From contig NZ_AQPH01000039.1 of the NCBI RefSeq assembly GCF_000442515.1, positions 1 to 33,284 of the forward strand: a stretch of DNA of 33,284 bases, in the 5' to 3' direction. Origin of the DNA: Magnetospirillum fulvum MGU-K5 (GTDB taxonomy: Bacteria; Pseudomonadota; Alphaproteobacteria; Rhodospirillales; Magnetospirillaceae). The notes beneath the pieces were generated by a model that made no database searches, had not been told where the DNA came from, and saw only the letters and a program-made list of their open reading frames with translations. Both the position numbers and the translations under genes were made by a program. Positions 16,163-24,329 of this stretch are shown here, piece after piece (positions within the stretch are counted from its first letter, which is position 1; each line of letters opens with the position of its first letter).

Positions 16163-16440
16163 CCCCCGCATCAGGGGGGACCGATGCGGGGGGCTTCTGT
16201 GAAGCGGTCAGACCATGGGGGGACACGGTTCTGACCTTTTATTTGTGCGCCTTCCTGGGGGGACAGGGGGGGGTAAGGCGCACAAGATGGCGGGAGTTCA
16301 AAACCGCCGAAACAGAGAGAAGAGAGATGTCAGACAGACGTCTTGGCTGATGTTTGAAGCTGATAAATAGATGATGCCTGGACTCGGATTACCGCGCCCT
16401 TTCGGTCCGATTAACCTTTCGTAATTATCGGGTTTTCCGG
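16163..16440. repeat. Tandem unit B: second hairpin array with G-run loops, joined to the real tlyA end
   Basis: Same order as unit A. Hairpin 16163-16192 (CCCCCGCATC/GATGCGGGGG, loop AGGGGGGACC); hairpin 16206-16236 (GGTCAGA/TCTGACC, loop with GGGGGGACAC, followed by TTTTATTT); hairpin 16244-16284 (TGTGCGCCTT/AAGGCGCACA, loop with GGGGGGACA plus eight G); hairpin 16289-16308 (GGCGG/CCGCC, loop with GAGTTCA). Then AAGCTGATAA, the core CGGATTACCGCGCCCTTTCG (16385-16404) and the genuine tlyA terminal codons. Stem sequences differ from unit A while loops and order are kept, which points to selection on structure and loop. Confidence 0.75.
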
Positions 16441-17193
16441 AGCCGCCTCGGCAAGGTCCCGCCGTCCGACGATCAGGAACTCGCGATTGCCTTCGGGCCC
16501 CTGAATCGGGCTTTCCGAAATCCCTTCGACCCGCCAGCCGGGACGCGACGACAGCCAGTCCCTGATCCGCTCACAGACCTCCTGGTGCAGCTCCGGATCG
16601 CGCACAACCCCGCCCTTGCCCACCCGCCCCTTACCGACCTCGAATTGCGGCTTGATCAGCGCCGCCAGCACGGCACCGGGCCGGGTCAGGTCCAGCGCAG
16701 CGGGCAACACCGTCTCCAGGCCGATGAAGCTGGCGTCACACACCACCATGTCAACCGGCTCGGGGATGTCGGACGCGCTCAGATGGCGGGCATTGGTCCG
16801 CTCCATCACCACGACACGGGGATCGGTGCGTAATTTCCAGGCCAATTGACCGTGGCCGACATCGACCGCATAGACCTTTGCCGCACCATGGGTCAGCAGC
16901 ACATCGGTAAAGCCTCCGGTCGAGGCACCGACATCGATCGCGGTCTTCCCGGCGGGATCGAGCGCGAAGGTTTCGATCGCATGGGCCAGCTTCAATCCCC
17001 CCCGCGACACCCAGGGATGGGTCTGCCCCTTGAGTGTCAGCGGGTAATCCTCGGTCACCGCCGTACCGGGCTTTTCGACGCGGCGATCCCCGGAATAAAC
17101 CAGTCCCGCCAGGATCAACGCCTGGGCCCGCGCCCGACTTTCCACCAAGCCGCGATCGACCAGCAACTGATCCACTCGCATCCGTTCCGCCAT
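16411..17193 (-). CDS. tlyA: TlyA-family rRNA (cytidine-2'-O)-methyltransferase
   Basis: TlyA enzymes 2'-O-methylate cytidines in rRNA and were once called haemolysin A. The 260-residue product has an N-terminal S4 RNA-binding domain (about 5-65), then an FtsJ-like SAM-dependent fold with IDVGASTGGF at 86-95. The expected K-D-K-E residues are K68 (RGGLKL), D153 (VVCDASF), K181 (LIKPQFEVGKGRVGKGG) and E238 (NREFL). Start ATG 17193; ATG 17181 is an alternative. Its last eight codons (ENPIITKG) recur with only synonymous changes in unit A downstream. In many bacteria tlyA is associated with isoprenoid genes; here xseB-ispA-dxs lie just beyond the divergent hydrolase gene. Confidence 0.93.
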   Translation of the reverse strand: MAERMRVDQLLVDRGLVESRARAQALILAGLVYSGDRRVEKPGTAVTEDYPLTLKGQTHPWVSRGGLKLAHAIETFALDPAGKTAIDVGASTGGFTDVLLTHGAAKVYAVDVGHGQLAWKLRTDPRVVVMERTNARHLSASDIPEPVDMVVCDASFIGLETVLPAALDLTRPGAVLAALIKPQFEVGKGRVGKGGVVRDPELHQEVCERIRDWLSSRPGWRVEGISESPIQGPEGNREFLIVGRRDLAEAAPENPIITKG

Positions 17194-17287
17194 TACCCAT
17201 ACACTCCGTCGAAATCAGGGATGGAAATTGCGCCGTCCATCCCGGAGAATAAACCCATAATCTTAGAACGCGGGGTGATTCGGCCGC

Positions 17288-18220
17288 ATGACCACGCTCC
17301 TCTACACGCATCCGCTCTGCCTGGAGCACGACACCGGGGATTATCACCCCGAATGCGCAGACCGCATCAAGGCGGTGCTCGCCGCCTTGGAGAGCGAAGA
17401 ATTCTCCATGTTGCTGCGCGACGTCGCGCCGCGCGCCACCATGGAACAGGTTATGCGCGCCCACCCGCTCGATTATATCGATCTGGTGCTGTATTCCGTG
17501 CCCACCGGGCCGGGACAGCATTCGCTCGATAACGACACCGTGCTGTCGGAGCATTCGGGCGAGGCCGCCTTGCGCGCCGCCGGGGCGGGGATCGCCGCCG
17601 TCGATGCCGTTGCCGCCGGGCAGGTCCATAACTGTTTCTGCGCGGTTCGCCCCCCCGGCCACCATGCCGAGATCAGCACGGCGATGGGGTTCTGCTTCTT
17701 CAACAACGCAGCCATCGCCGCTCTGCATGCACGCGACGCCCACGGCTACAAGCGTGTCGCGGTGGTCGATTTCGACGTCCATCACGGCAATGGAACCCAG
17801 CAGATTTTATGGGACCAGCCCGGCACGTTCTATGCGTCGACCCACCAGGAACACGCTTACCCCGATACCGGATCGGCCGACGAGACCGGAGGCAAGGGAG
17901 TCATCGTTAATATCCCCCTCCCCGCCGGGACCGGGTCGGCCGATTTCCGGATGGCGTTCGGCGACATGCTGATCCCGCGCCTGCGCTCCTTTTCCCCCGA
18001 TTTCGTCATCATTTCCGCCGGATTCGATGCCCATGCCTCGGACCCCCTCGCCCACCTGCGCCTGACCACCGCCGATTTCGGCTGGGCGACCCGGCAGATT
18101 CTCCAGGTCGCCGAGGAAACCGCCGGGCGGCGGGTGGTCTCGATCCTGGAAGGGGGCTACGACCTGCGCGCCCTGGCCGACAGCACCCGCGAACACGTCC
18201 GCGCCCTGATGGGATTTTAA
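17288..18220 (+). CDS. Histone deacetylase family (acetoin-utilisation/acetylpolyamine type) hydrolase
   Basis: The 310-residue zinc-dependent deacylase has the arginase-deacetylase fold signatures: RPPGHHAE with the catalytic histidine pair H125/H126, DFDVHHGNGT with metal ligands D163 and H165, AGFDAHASDPL with ligand D247, and EGGYDL with Y291 as transition-state tyrosine. Bacterial members act on acetylated small molecules such as polyamines or on acyl-lysines; the substrate here is not determined by sequence. Start ATG 17288, divergent from tlyA with a 94-base gap. Downstream xseB begins 185 bases after the stop. Confidence 0.93.
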   Translation: MTTLLYTHPLCLEHDTGDYHPECADRIKAVLAALESEEFSMLLRDVAPRATMEQVMRAHPLDYIDLVLYSVPTGPGQHSLDNDTVLSEHSGEAALRAAGAGIAAVDAVAAGQVHNCFCAVRPPGHHAEISTAMGFCFFNNAAIAALHARDAHGYKRVAVVDFDVHHGNGTQQILWDQPGTFYASTHQEHAYPDTGSADETGGKGVIVNIPLPAGTGSADFRMAFGDMLIPRLRSFSPDFVIISAGFDAHASDPLAHLRLTTADFGWATRQILQVAEETAGRRVVSILEGGYDLRALADSTREHVRALMGF

Positions 18221-18405
18221 TCGCACATCCGAAGTGACGTTTTTTTCATCACGCGGAATCGGTCGGAATGAACCGTCGGGAGCAATCCGACCGCGCTTAC
18301 CCCTGCGCCGCACTTGCCTTCGGCGAAGAGCGCCCGTAAACTTCCGCGCTTCCTCGCCCCCGGGTCTAAATACCCAGGCGCAACGACCACAATCTTCAAG
18401 GACCC

Positions 18406-18651
18406 ATGGCCGACCTGCCGCCAGACATATCCGCCCTCAGCTTCGAAGACGCCTTGGCCGAACTGGAGCGTATCGTGCGCCAGCTCGAGGACGGGCGCGG
18501 GCGCCTGGACGATTCGATTGCCGCTTATGCCCGAGGCGCCGCACTGAAAAAGCATTGCGAAGCCCGGCTGGAAGAGGCGCGAACCAAAGTCGACCGAATT
18601 GTTTCCGGTCCCGATGGGGCCGTTTCCACCGAACCCGCCGACCTTGCGTGA
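18406..18651 (+). CDS. xseB: Exodeoxyribonuclease VII small subunit
   Basis: XseB pairs with XseA to form the ssDNA exonuclease VII. The 81-residue acidic helical protein carries the family core LSFEDALAELERIVRQLEDG (about 11-30), then LDDSIAAYARGAALKKHCEARLEEA. Length is normal. It precedes ispA by 19 bases, the conserved xseB-ispA-dxs order of many proteobacteria. The large subunit is not in the window. Confidence 0.95.
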   Translation: MADLPPDISALSFEDALAELERIVRQLEDGRGRLDDSIAAYARGAALKKHCEARLEEARTKVDRIVSGPDGAVSTEPADLA

Positions 18652-18670
18652 TCCACAATCGGGTGATCCT

Positions 18671-19576
18671 TTGAGCCAGTCTTCGATTTCTCCCCGCCTC
18701 GCCGAGGCCCTCACGGTCACCAGCCAGGCCGTCAATGTCGAACTCGACCGCCTGCTGCCTTTGGCTGACGGTGCCGAAAACCGCGTGATCGAGGCCATGC
18801 GCTATTCCAGCCTCGATGGCGGCAAGCGTCTGCGGCCGTTCCTGGTCATGCAATCGGCCTCGCTGTTCCGCGTCGCCGAAAGCGCGGCGATCCGCGTCGC
18901 CTGTGCGATCGAGATGATCCATTGCTACTCGCTGATCCACGACGATCTGCCGTGCATGGACAATGACGATCTGCGCCGTGGCCGGCCGACCTGTCACCGG
19001 CACTTCGATGAATCCACCGCGCTGCTGGCCGGTGACGCGCTTCAGACCCGCGCCTTCGAAGTGCTGGCCAACCCCGCCACCCATCCCGACCCCCAGGTCC
19101 GCTGCGATCTGGTCAGCGAACTGGCCCACGCCTCGGGCGCGCTCGGCATGGTCGGCGGTCAGACGATCGACCTTCAGGCCCACAATCTTGATCTTGATGT
19201 CGCCGGAATTACCCGGTTGCAGCAGATGAAGACCGGGCGGCTGTTCTCGTTCTCGTGCGAGGCCGGTGCGGTACTGGGCAAGGCGCATGGCGAATTGCGC
19301 CTCGCGCTGCGCAACTATTCCCACGATCTCGGTCTGGCCTTCCAGATCGCGGATGACATCCTCGACGTCGAAGGCGACGCCGCGGAAGTCGGCAAACAGG
19401 TCCAAAAGGACGCCGACGCCGGCAAGGCCACCTTTGTTTCCCTTCTTGGTCTCGACCGGGCCCGGTCGCAGGCCGCCATGCTGGCAGAACAGGCCTGCCG
19501 TCACCTCGATCCCTTCGGCGAAGCGGCCGATCTGATGCGGGATGTCGCCCGCTTCGTCGTCCAGCGCCGTTCCTGA
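18671..19576 (+). CDS. ispA: Polyprenyl (farnesyl/geranyl) diphosphate synthase
   Basis: Condenses IPP with allylic diphosphates to geranyl/farnesyl diphosphate. The 301-residue product has the first aspartate-rich motif in [19 protein letters not shown] (DDx4D), the second in FQIADDILD (DDxxD), and [13 protein letters not shown] between them. The frame is open upstream to 18599, but that overlaps xseB. No ATG or GTG gives a full protein, so TTG 18671 ([14 protein letters not shown]...) is the best start, 19 bases after xseB and preceded by GGGTGAT as a weak ribosome site. It supplies the isoprenoid chain whose precursors come from the Dxs encoded next. Confidence 0.93.
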   Translation: MSQSSISPRLAEALTVTSQAVNVELDRLLPLADGAENRVIEAMRYSSLDGGKRLRPFLVMQSASLFRVAESAAIRVACAIEMIHCYSLIHDDLPCMDNDDLRRGRPTCHRHFDESTALLAGDALQTRAFEVLANPATHPDPQVRCDLVSELAHASGALGMVGGQTIDLQAHNLDLDVAGITRLQQMKTGRLFSFSCEAGAVLGKAHGELRLALRNYSHDLGLAFQIADDILDVEGDAAEVGKQVQKDADAGKATFVSLLGLDRARSQAAMLAEQACRHLDPFGEAADLMRDVARFVVQRRS

Positions 19577-19589
19577 GGCATTTCCGAAC

Positions 19590-21515
19590 ATGAGTTCAAC
19601 TCCTCCCCGTCTCCCGAAAGCGCCCCTGCTTGACCGCATTTCCGGTCCGGAGGATTTTCGAGACTTTACCGTTGAGGAACTGATCCGGCTGACCGAAGAA
19701 GTCCGCCAGACCATGATTCACTCCGTGTCTTACACTGGCGGCCACCTTGCCGCCGGGCTGGGCGTCGCCGAATTGACGGTCGCCCTGCATTACGTGTTCG
19801 ACACGCCCAACGACAAGCTGATCTGGGACGTCGGCCACCAAGCCTATCCGCACAAGATTCTGACCGGGCGGCGCGACAAGATGCTGGGGCTGCGCCACGG
19901 CGGCGGTCTGTCGGGCTTCACCCGCCGCGCGGAAAGCGAATACGATCCGTTCGGAGCCGGTCACTCCTCGACCTCGATCTCGGCGGCGCTGGGCATGGCG
20001 GTCGGGCGTGATCTCCAGGGCACCAGCAAAAACGTGATCGCGATCATCGGCGACGGCGCGATGAGTGCCGGTCAGGCCTATGAGGCGATGAACAATGCCG
20101 GAGCCCAGGGCTCGCGGCTGGTCGTCGTCCTCAACGACAACGACATGTCGATCGCCCATCCGGTCGGCGCGATGAGCGCCTATCTGTCGCGGCTGATGTC
20201 GTCGCCGAAATATCACTCGATCCGCCACCTCGCCAAGGATCTGGTCCAACTGCTGCCCCCGCCGCTCGAACGCGCCGCCAAGCGCGCCGAGGAATATGCC
20301 CGTGGCATGGTCACCGGCGGCGGCACCTTGTTCGAGGAATTGGGCTTCTTCTATATCGGCCCGGTCGACGGTCATAATTTCGAGCATCTGCTGCCGGTGC
20401 TGAAGAATGTCCGTGATTCGGACTCGAACACCCCGGTTCTGCTCCATGTGGTGACCAAGAAGGGCAAGGGCTATGCCCCCGCCGAGGCCGCTGCCGACAA
20501 GTACCACGGCGTCGGACGATTCGACGTCGTCACCGGCCAGTTCGAGAAGCCCCCGGCCAACGCGCCCTCTTACACCTCGGTGTTCTCCAAGGCCCTGATG
20601 GCCGAGGCCGAAGCCGATGACAAAGTGGTCGCCGTCACCGCCGCGATGCCGGCCGGAACCGGCCTCGACCGCTTCGCCTCGCGTTTTCCCGGTCGCTGCT
20701 TTGACGTCGGTATCGCCGAGCAGCATGCGGTGACCTTTGCCGCCGGTCTCGCCTGCGAAGGGTTGAAGCCGTTCTGCGCGATCTATTCCACCTTCCTGCA
20801 ACGCGCCTATGACCAGTTGCAGCATGACGTGGTGTTGCAGAAACTGCCGGTGCGTTTCGCGATCGACCGCGCCGGTCTGGTCGGTGCCGATGGCGCCACC
20901 CATGCCGGTGCCTACGATCTGGCTTTGATCGGCTGTCAGCCCGACATCGTCATCATGTGCCCGTCGGACGAGGCGGAACTGATGCATGCCGTCGCCACCG
21001 CCGCCGCGATCGATGACCGTCCTTCGGCCTTCCGCTATCCGCGCGGCGAAGGGATGGGGGTCGAATTGCCCGATCGTGGTTCAGTGCTGCAACTCGGTAA
21101 GGGCCGCATCCTGCGCGAGGGCAACCGGGTCGCGATTTTGTCGCTCGGCACCCGTCTGGTCGAAGTGCTGAAGGCCGCCGACGAATTAACCGCGATGGGT
21201 CTGGCGCCGACGATCGCCGATGCCCGCTTCATGAAGCCGCTGGACGAAGATCTCGTCCTGCGTCTCGCCCGCGAGCACGAAGTTCTGATCACGATCGAAG
21301 AAGGCTCGATCGGCGGGTTCGGCAGCCACGTCCTGCAATTGCTGGCCAGTTCGGGCGCGCTTGATCGTGGCCTGAAGGTTCGTCCCATGATCCTGCCCGA
21401 TGTCTTTATCGAGCACGACACCCAATGGGCGCAGTACGAGAAGGCCGGGCTGAACGCCAGCGGCATCGTCCAGACGGCTTTGTCTGCGTTGGGCGACCTT
21501 AAGCTTTCCGCCTAA
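19590..21515 (+). CDS. dxs: 1-deoxy-D-xylulose-5-phosphate synthase
   Basis: First, thiamine-diphosphate-dependent step of the MEP isoprenoid pathway: pyruvate plus glyceraldehyde 3-phosphate to DXP. The 641-residue enzyme shows [15 protein letters not shown] near 90, [17 protein letters not shown], the ThDP/Mg motif [18 protein letters not shown], the catalytic-glutamate region [15 protein letters not shown] and a transketolase C-terminal domain with [14 protein letters not shown]. Start ATG 19590, 13 bases after ispA with TGAGG upstream; the frame is open to 19542 but that overlaps ispA. The xseB-ispA-dxs unit ends at a strong intrinsic terminator. Confidence 0.97.
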   Translation: MSSTPPRLPKAPLLDRISGPEDFRDFTVEELIRLTEEVRQTMIHSVSYTGGHLAAGLGVAELTVALHYVFDTPNDKLIWDVGHQAYPHKILTGRRDKMLGLRHGGGLSGFTRRAESEYDPFGAGHSSTSISAALGMAVGRDLQGTSKNVIAIIGDGAMSAGQAYEAMNNAGAQGSRLVVVLNDNDMSIAHPVGAMSAYLSRLMSSPKYHSIRHLAKDLVQLLPPPLERAAKRAEEYARGMVTGGGTLFEELGFFYIGPVDGHNFEHLLPVLKNVRDSDSNTPVLLHVVTKKGKGYAPAEAAADKYHGVGRFDVVTGQFEKPPANAPSYTSVFSKALMAEAEADDKVVAVTAAMPAGTGLDRFASRFPGRCFDVGIAEQHAVTFAAGLACEGLKPFCAIYSTFLQRAYDQLQHDVVLQKLPVRFAIDRAGLVGADGATHAGAYDLALIGCQPDIVIMCPSDEAELMHAVATAAAIDDRPSAFRYPRGEGMGVELPDRGSVLQLGKGRILREGNRVAILSLGTRLVEVLKAADELTAMGLAPTIADARFMKPLDEDLVLRLAREHEVLITIEEGSIGGFGSHVLQLLASSGALDRGLKVRPMILPDVFIEHDTQWAQYEKAGLNASGIVQTALSALGDLKLSA

Positions 21516-21534
21516 GCCGTACGGACAGAATCAA

Positions 21535-21570
21535 CCGGGCAGTCTTTTCCCAAGACTGCCCGGTTTTTTT
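21535..21570 (+). terminator. Intrinsic terminator after dxs
   Basis: CCGGGCAGTCTT and AAGACTGCCCGG form a perfect 12-pair stem with a five-base loop followed by seven T. It closes the xseB-ispA-dxs unit. Confidence 0.95.
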
Positions 21571-21639
21571 GCGACCATATAACAATTTTGTCGCGTTGTT
21601 CGATTCGATTTGCCGTGTCAAAATGTGGTTTTCTGGGTA

Positions 21640-21661
21640 TGAATTGAATTATCTCAATTCA
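21640..21661. promoter_or_regulatory. Palindromic operator overlapping the arsR-type gene promoter
   Basis: TGAATTGA (21640-21647) and TCAATTCA (21654-21661) form a perfect eight-base inverted repeat with a six-base spacer. A TTGAAT inside it can serve as a -35 box, with TATCTT (21666-21671) sixteen bases on. This is a layout for autorepression by the protein encoded at 21706. Confidence 0.65.
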
Positions 21662-21705
21662 GTGATATCTTATATATCTCGTCCGCCAGCGAGGATCCTG
21701 CATCG

Positions 21706-22023
21706 ATGGATGTCGATAAACTTCACGAAAGCGCCCGCAAAGCCAGCATCTTGCTCAAGGCCATGAGCAACGAACACCGCCTGATGATCCTGTGCCAATT
21801 GTTACCGGGGGAAAAATCGGTCGGCGAATTGGAGCGGGTGATCGGGCTCAGCCAATCCGCCCTGTCGCAGCACCTCGCCCGCCTGCGCCGCGACAATCTG
21901 GTGCGGACACGCCGTCAGGCGCAGACGATTTTCTATTCGCTGTATGGACGTGAAGCGGGCGCGGTGATCGACACCCTCTATCGCCTCTATTGCGCGCCGC
22001 AGGAATCCTGCGCGGCAGAGTAA
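21706..22023 (+). CDS. ArsR-family repressor, BigR/SqrR-like (persulfide-type)
   Basis: The 105-residue winged-helix repressor contains HRLMILCQLLPGEKSVGELE (24-43) with C30, the recognition helix region SQSALSQHLARLRRDNLV (49-66), RRQAQTIFYSL (69-79) and C-terminal LYRLYCAPQESC with C96 and C102. The C30/C96 pair sits where BigR/SqrR/YgaV proteins carry the two cysteines that form a tetrasulfide in response to reactive sulfur. Metal-binding C-x-C motifs of ArsR/SmtB are absent. Start ATG 21706, behind a palindromic operator. No sulfide:quinone oxidoreductase or sulfurtransferase gene is alongside, so its regulon is elsewhere or the call is only by analogy. Confidence 0.85.
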   Translation: MDVDKLHESARKASILLKAMSNEHRLMILCQLLPGEKSVGELERVIGLSQSALSQHLARLRRDNLVRTRRQAQTIFYSLYGREAGAVIDTLYRLYCAPQESCAAE

Positions 22024-22038
22024 TACCGTCTTCGGGTA

Positions 22039-22058
22039 CGGGGCCAGTAACGGCCCCG
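22039..22058. terminator. Hairpin between convergent genes
   Basis: CGGGGCC-AGTAAC-GGCCCCG hairpin lies between the stop codons of the ArsR-type gene and the convergent COG0523 GTPase gene. There is no T-run; it may serve as a shared 3'-end structure. Confidence 0.45.
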
Positions 22059-22082
22059 CCCCGTCCTTGTGCGACCGCTCCC

Positions 22083-23189
22083 CTACCCGGCCAGATCGAG
22101 AGCCAGCACCCCCGACAGCAATTCTTCGACCATCTCGCGCGGAAGATCGCGGGTGATAAAGACGATCCGGGTGCGGTGATCGTCGTCGGGCCAGCCCGGC
22201 AACGGCGCGGGCGGGTGAAAGACGTGCTGGACCCCGTGGATCGCCAGCGGTTCCGGAACTTCGCGGGCATTGACGATGCCTTTGACCCGCAACAGATTCT
22301 CGCCCTTCGACGAAATCATCAGCTCCAGCGCCAAAGCCAGCGACGGCCACGATACCGGCTCGTCGGTAGTGAAGACGAATGACTGGATGCGGTCGTCATG
22401 ACGGTTGGGATCGTGGCTGTGGTGGCCGTGCCCATGATGCTCGTGTTTATGTCCATGGTCGTGATGGCCGTGCTTATGCCCGTGATCATGGTCGTGGTCG
22501 TGATCATCGTCACCGTGGTCGCGATAGGCTTCCTCGTTCAGCCAACGGGCAACGTCGGGAATTTTCGAATCCCGGCTGAACAGCCCGGCATCGAGAATCG
22601 CGGCGGGATCGATCTCGCCATGATCGGCGACAATGATCGGAGCGGCCGGATTCAACCGGGCCAGCCGCGCCCGCAACGCCGCCAGCGCCTCGGGCGTGGC
22701 CAGATCGCTTTTGGTCAGGATCAGACGGTCGGCCACCGCCGCCTGCTTGACCGATTCGGGCTGGGCGTCAAGGGTGTGATCGCCGCACGCCGCGTCGATC
22801 GTCGCGACGATGCCATCCAGCTTGTAGCGCGAGGCGATCATCGGATCGGTCATCAGGGTGTGGATGATCGGCGCCGGATCGGCCAATCCGGTGGTTTCGA
22901 TCACCACCCGCGAAAAGTCCGGCACCTCGCCCCGCGTCCGCTTGATGAACAGGTCGCGCATCCCCTCGACCAGATCGCCGCGCACGGTGCAGCACAGACA
23001 CCCCGATTGCAGCAGCACCACCGTTTCGGCGACCGGACGGACCAGCAGATGGTCAAGCCCGACCGAACCGAACTCGTTGATCAGAACGGCGGTGTCCGAC
23101 AATTCCGGCCGCGCCAGCAGATGATTGAGCAAGGTGGTCTTACCGCTGCCCAGAAAGCCGGTCAGCACGGTGACGGGAATCAGACTCAT
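22083..23189 (-). CDS. CobW/COG0523 family GTPase, zinc-chaperone type
   Basis: The 368-residue G3E GTPase has the P-loop GFLGSGKTT at 11-19, the family CxCC metal motif at 64-67 (GCLCC), ETTGLADP near 98-105 and LTKSD at 158-162. A long histidine/aspartate-rich stretch (about 225-264) and a C-terminal CobW domain follow. COG0523 proteins with CxCC and a His-rich loop act as metal chaperones, several of them Zur-regulated zinc ones. Start ATG 23189; the frame extends upstream but overlaps hisI antisense without similarity. It lies 20 bases downstream of hisI on the same strand and close to zur, which makes a zinc role more likely than cobalamin synthesis. Confidence 0.9.
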   Translation of the reverse strand: MSLIPVTVLTGFLGSGKTTLLNHLLARPELSDTAVLINEFGSVGLDHLLVRPVAETVVLLQSGCLCCTVRGDLVEGMRDLFIKRTRGEVPDFSRVVIETTGLADPAPIIHTLMTDPMIASRYKLDGIVATIDAACGDHTLDAQPESVKQAAVADRLILTKSDLATPEALAALRARLARLNPAAPIIVADHGEIDPAAILDAGLFSRDSKIPDVARWLNEEAYRDHGDDDHDHDHDHGHKHGHHDHGHKHEHHGHGHHSHDPNRHDDRIQSFVFTTDEPVSWPSLALALELMISSKGENLLRVKGIVNAREVPEPLAIHGVQHVFHPPAPLPGWPDDDHRTRIVFITRDLPREMVEELLSGVLALDLAG

Positions 23190-23209
23190 AGCGGGGGGTA
23201 GTCCTTGGT

Positions 23210-23611
23210 TCAGGCTCCGTACAACTGGTCGGGAGAGACCAGCACCGGCGCGATCTCGACCAATCCTTCGGGACGGACGGCCGTATAGAAACAGTGGCGT
23301 CGCCCGGTGTGACAGGCAACCCCCTCCTGATCGACACAGAGCAGAACGGTGTCGCCGTCGCAATCGATGCGGAAATCGACCAGACGCTGGCGCTGGCCCG
23401 AGCTTTCGCCCTTGCGCCACAGCCGAGAGCGCGACCGCGACCAGTAACAGACCTGGCCGGTCGCCAGCGTCTCGATCACCGCGTCGCGATTCATCCAGGC
23501 CATCATCAGCACCTCGCCGCTGTCATGCTGCTGGGCGATCGCCGCGACCAATCCATTGGAATCGAATTTCAGCAGATCAAGCGCGGCGGTGGGGTCGATC
23601 ACGGCGGACAT
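23210..23611 (-). CDS. hisI: Phosphoribosyl-AMP cyclohydrolase
   Basis: Opens the adenine ring of phosphoribosyl-AMP, step three of histidine synthesis; a zinc- and magnesium-dependent homodimer. The 133-residue single-domain enzyme has SRSRLWRKGESSG (near 60-72), the DCDGD acidic cluster at 83-87 and ACHTGRRHCFY at 99-109. C84, C100 and C107 are the expected zinc ligands, so it is the ordinary zinc form. Start ATG 23611. It is not in a histidine operon here: it heads a two-gene unit with the COG0523 GTPase, divergent from zur. This suggests that supply of zinc to HisI is the link, or that this copy responds to zinc limitation. Confidence 0.95.
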   Translation of the reverse strand: MSAVIDPTAALDLLKFDSNGLVAAIAQQHDSGEVLMMAWMNRDAVIETLATGQVCYWSRSRSRLWRKGESSGQRQRLVDFRIDCDGDTVLLCVDQEGVACHTGRRHCFYTAVRPEGLVEIAPVLVSPDQLYGA

Positions 23612-23750
23612 AAAGCTCTCCTAGGCAAGACGGCCCCCTGATATAGACCAGAGCCGCCATGACGCAAAGCCTTGCCGCGCCATCGTGACCGGACCGGGGA
23701 ATTGCCCCTTCGCAAGCCGTTCCTCTCGTGCGATCATCGAGGGGAGAAAC

Positions 23751-23763
23751 GTTATAACATAAC
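23751..23763. promoter_or_regulatory. Zur-box-like palindrome between hisI and zur
   Basis: GTTATAACATAAC contains the GTTAT/ATAAC dyad typical of proteobacterial Zur operators (GTTATA-N-TATAAC type). It is 18 bases upstream of the zur start and in the shared 170-base gap with the divergent hisI-COG0523 unit. It is placed to repress zur itself, and might also act on the divergent unit although it is 140 bases from the hisI start. Confidence 0.6.
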
Positions 23764-23781
23764 AAAATTCACGGACCAAGC

Positions 23782-24273
23782 ATGGCCTTTCCCGCCGCAC
23801 GACACGACCATTCCGCCTGTATCCAGGCCGCGCTTGACGCAGCCGAGCAGGAATGCCGCCGCCGTGGCGCGCGGCTGACCGACATCCGCCGGATCGTTCT
23901 CGAACTGGTGTGGGAAAGCCATCGCCCGGTCGGGGCCTATGCCCTGCTGGAAAGCCTGGGACGGCAGGGCCGCTCCGCCGCACCGCCTACGGTCTATCGC
24001 GCCCTCGATTTCCTGCTCGCCCACGGGCTGATCCACCGGGTCACTTCCCGCAACGGCTTTATCGGCTGCCCCCATCCCGGCCACGCCCACGGCGGCCAGA
24101 TCCTGCTGTGCGCTCAGTGTGGTATGGCTGCCGAGTTGGACGATCCCGCGCTGGACCGGGAAATCGCCCAATCCGCCGCCCGCCTCGGCTTCACCGTCAA
24201 CCGCCAGACCATCGAGGTCGAAGGCCACTGCCCCACCTGCCAAGCCCAGGCGAGAGACGATACCCCGCAATAG
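23782..24273 (+). CDS. zur: Fur-family transcriptional regulator, Zur-like
   Basis: The 163-residue regulator has a winged helix with recognition segment APPTVYRALDFLLAHGLIHR (about 67-86), then a dimerisation domain with structural-zinc cysteines C110-x-x-C113 (LLCAQCG) and C150-x-x-C153 (GHCPTCQ). GCPHPGHAHGGQ (95-106) provides metal-ligand histidines. The spacing and the sequence around the cysteines are those of Zur more than Fur or PerR. Start ATG 23782 lies just after a GTTAT/ATAAC palindrome. With divergent hisI and a His-rich COG0523 GTPase it forms a zinc-homeostasis cluster. Confidence 0.9.
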   Translation: MAFPAARHDHSACIQAALDAAEQECRRRGARLTDIRRIVLELVWESHRPVGAYALLESLGRQGRSAAPPTVYRALDFLLAHGLIHRVTSRNGFIGCPHPGHAHGGQILLCAQCGMAAELDDPALDREIAQSAARLGFTVNRQTIEVEGHCPTCQAQARDDTPQ

Positions 24274-24290
24274 CTTTTGCTGTCGCAACC

Positions 24291-24329
24291 GGGCTATCTC
24301 CCCGAACCCGCTTGCGGCCCAAGCCCGCC
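24291..24329. repeat. Left copy of 38-bp direct repeat
   Basis: Begins GGGCTATCTCCCCGAACCCG and matches 25918-25955 over 38 bases with a single C/G mismatch. It starts 18 bases after the zur stop. The mismatch spoils the TTGCGGG/CCCGCAA hairpin that is intact in the right copy. Confidence 0.85.

Noticed and set aside
15811-16308. CRISPR-like array
   Set aside because: Repeated elements are loops, stems differ, spacing is irregular and there is no constant direct repeat or cas gene.
19596-20987. 463-codon minus-strand open frame
   Set aside because: Antisense shadow of dxs; no domain-like features.
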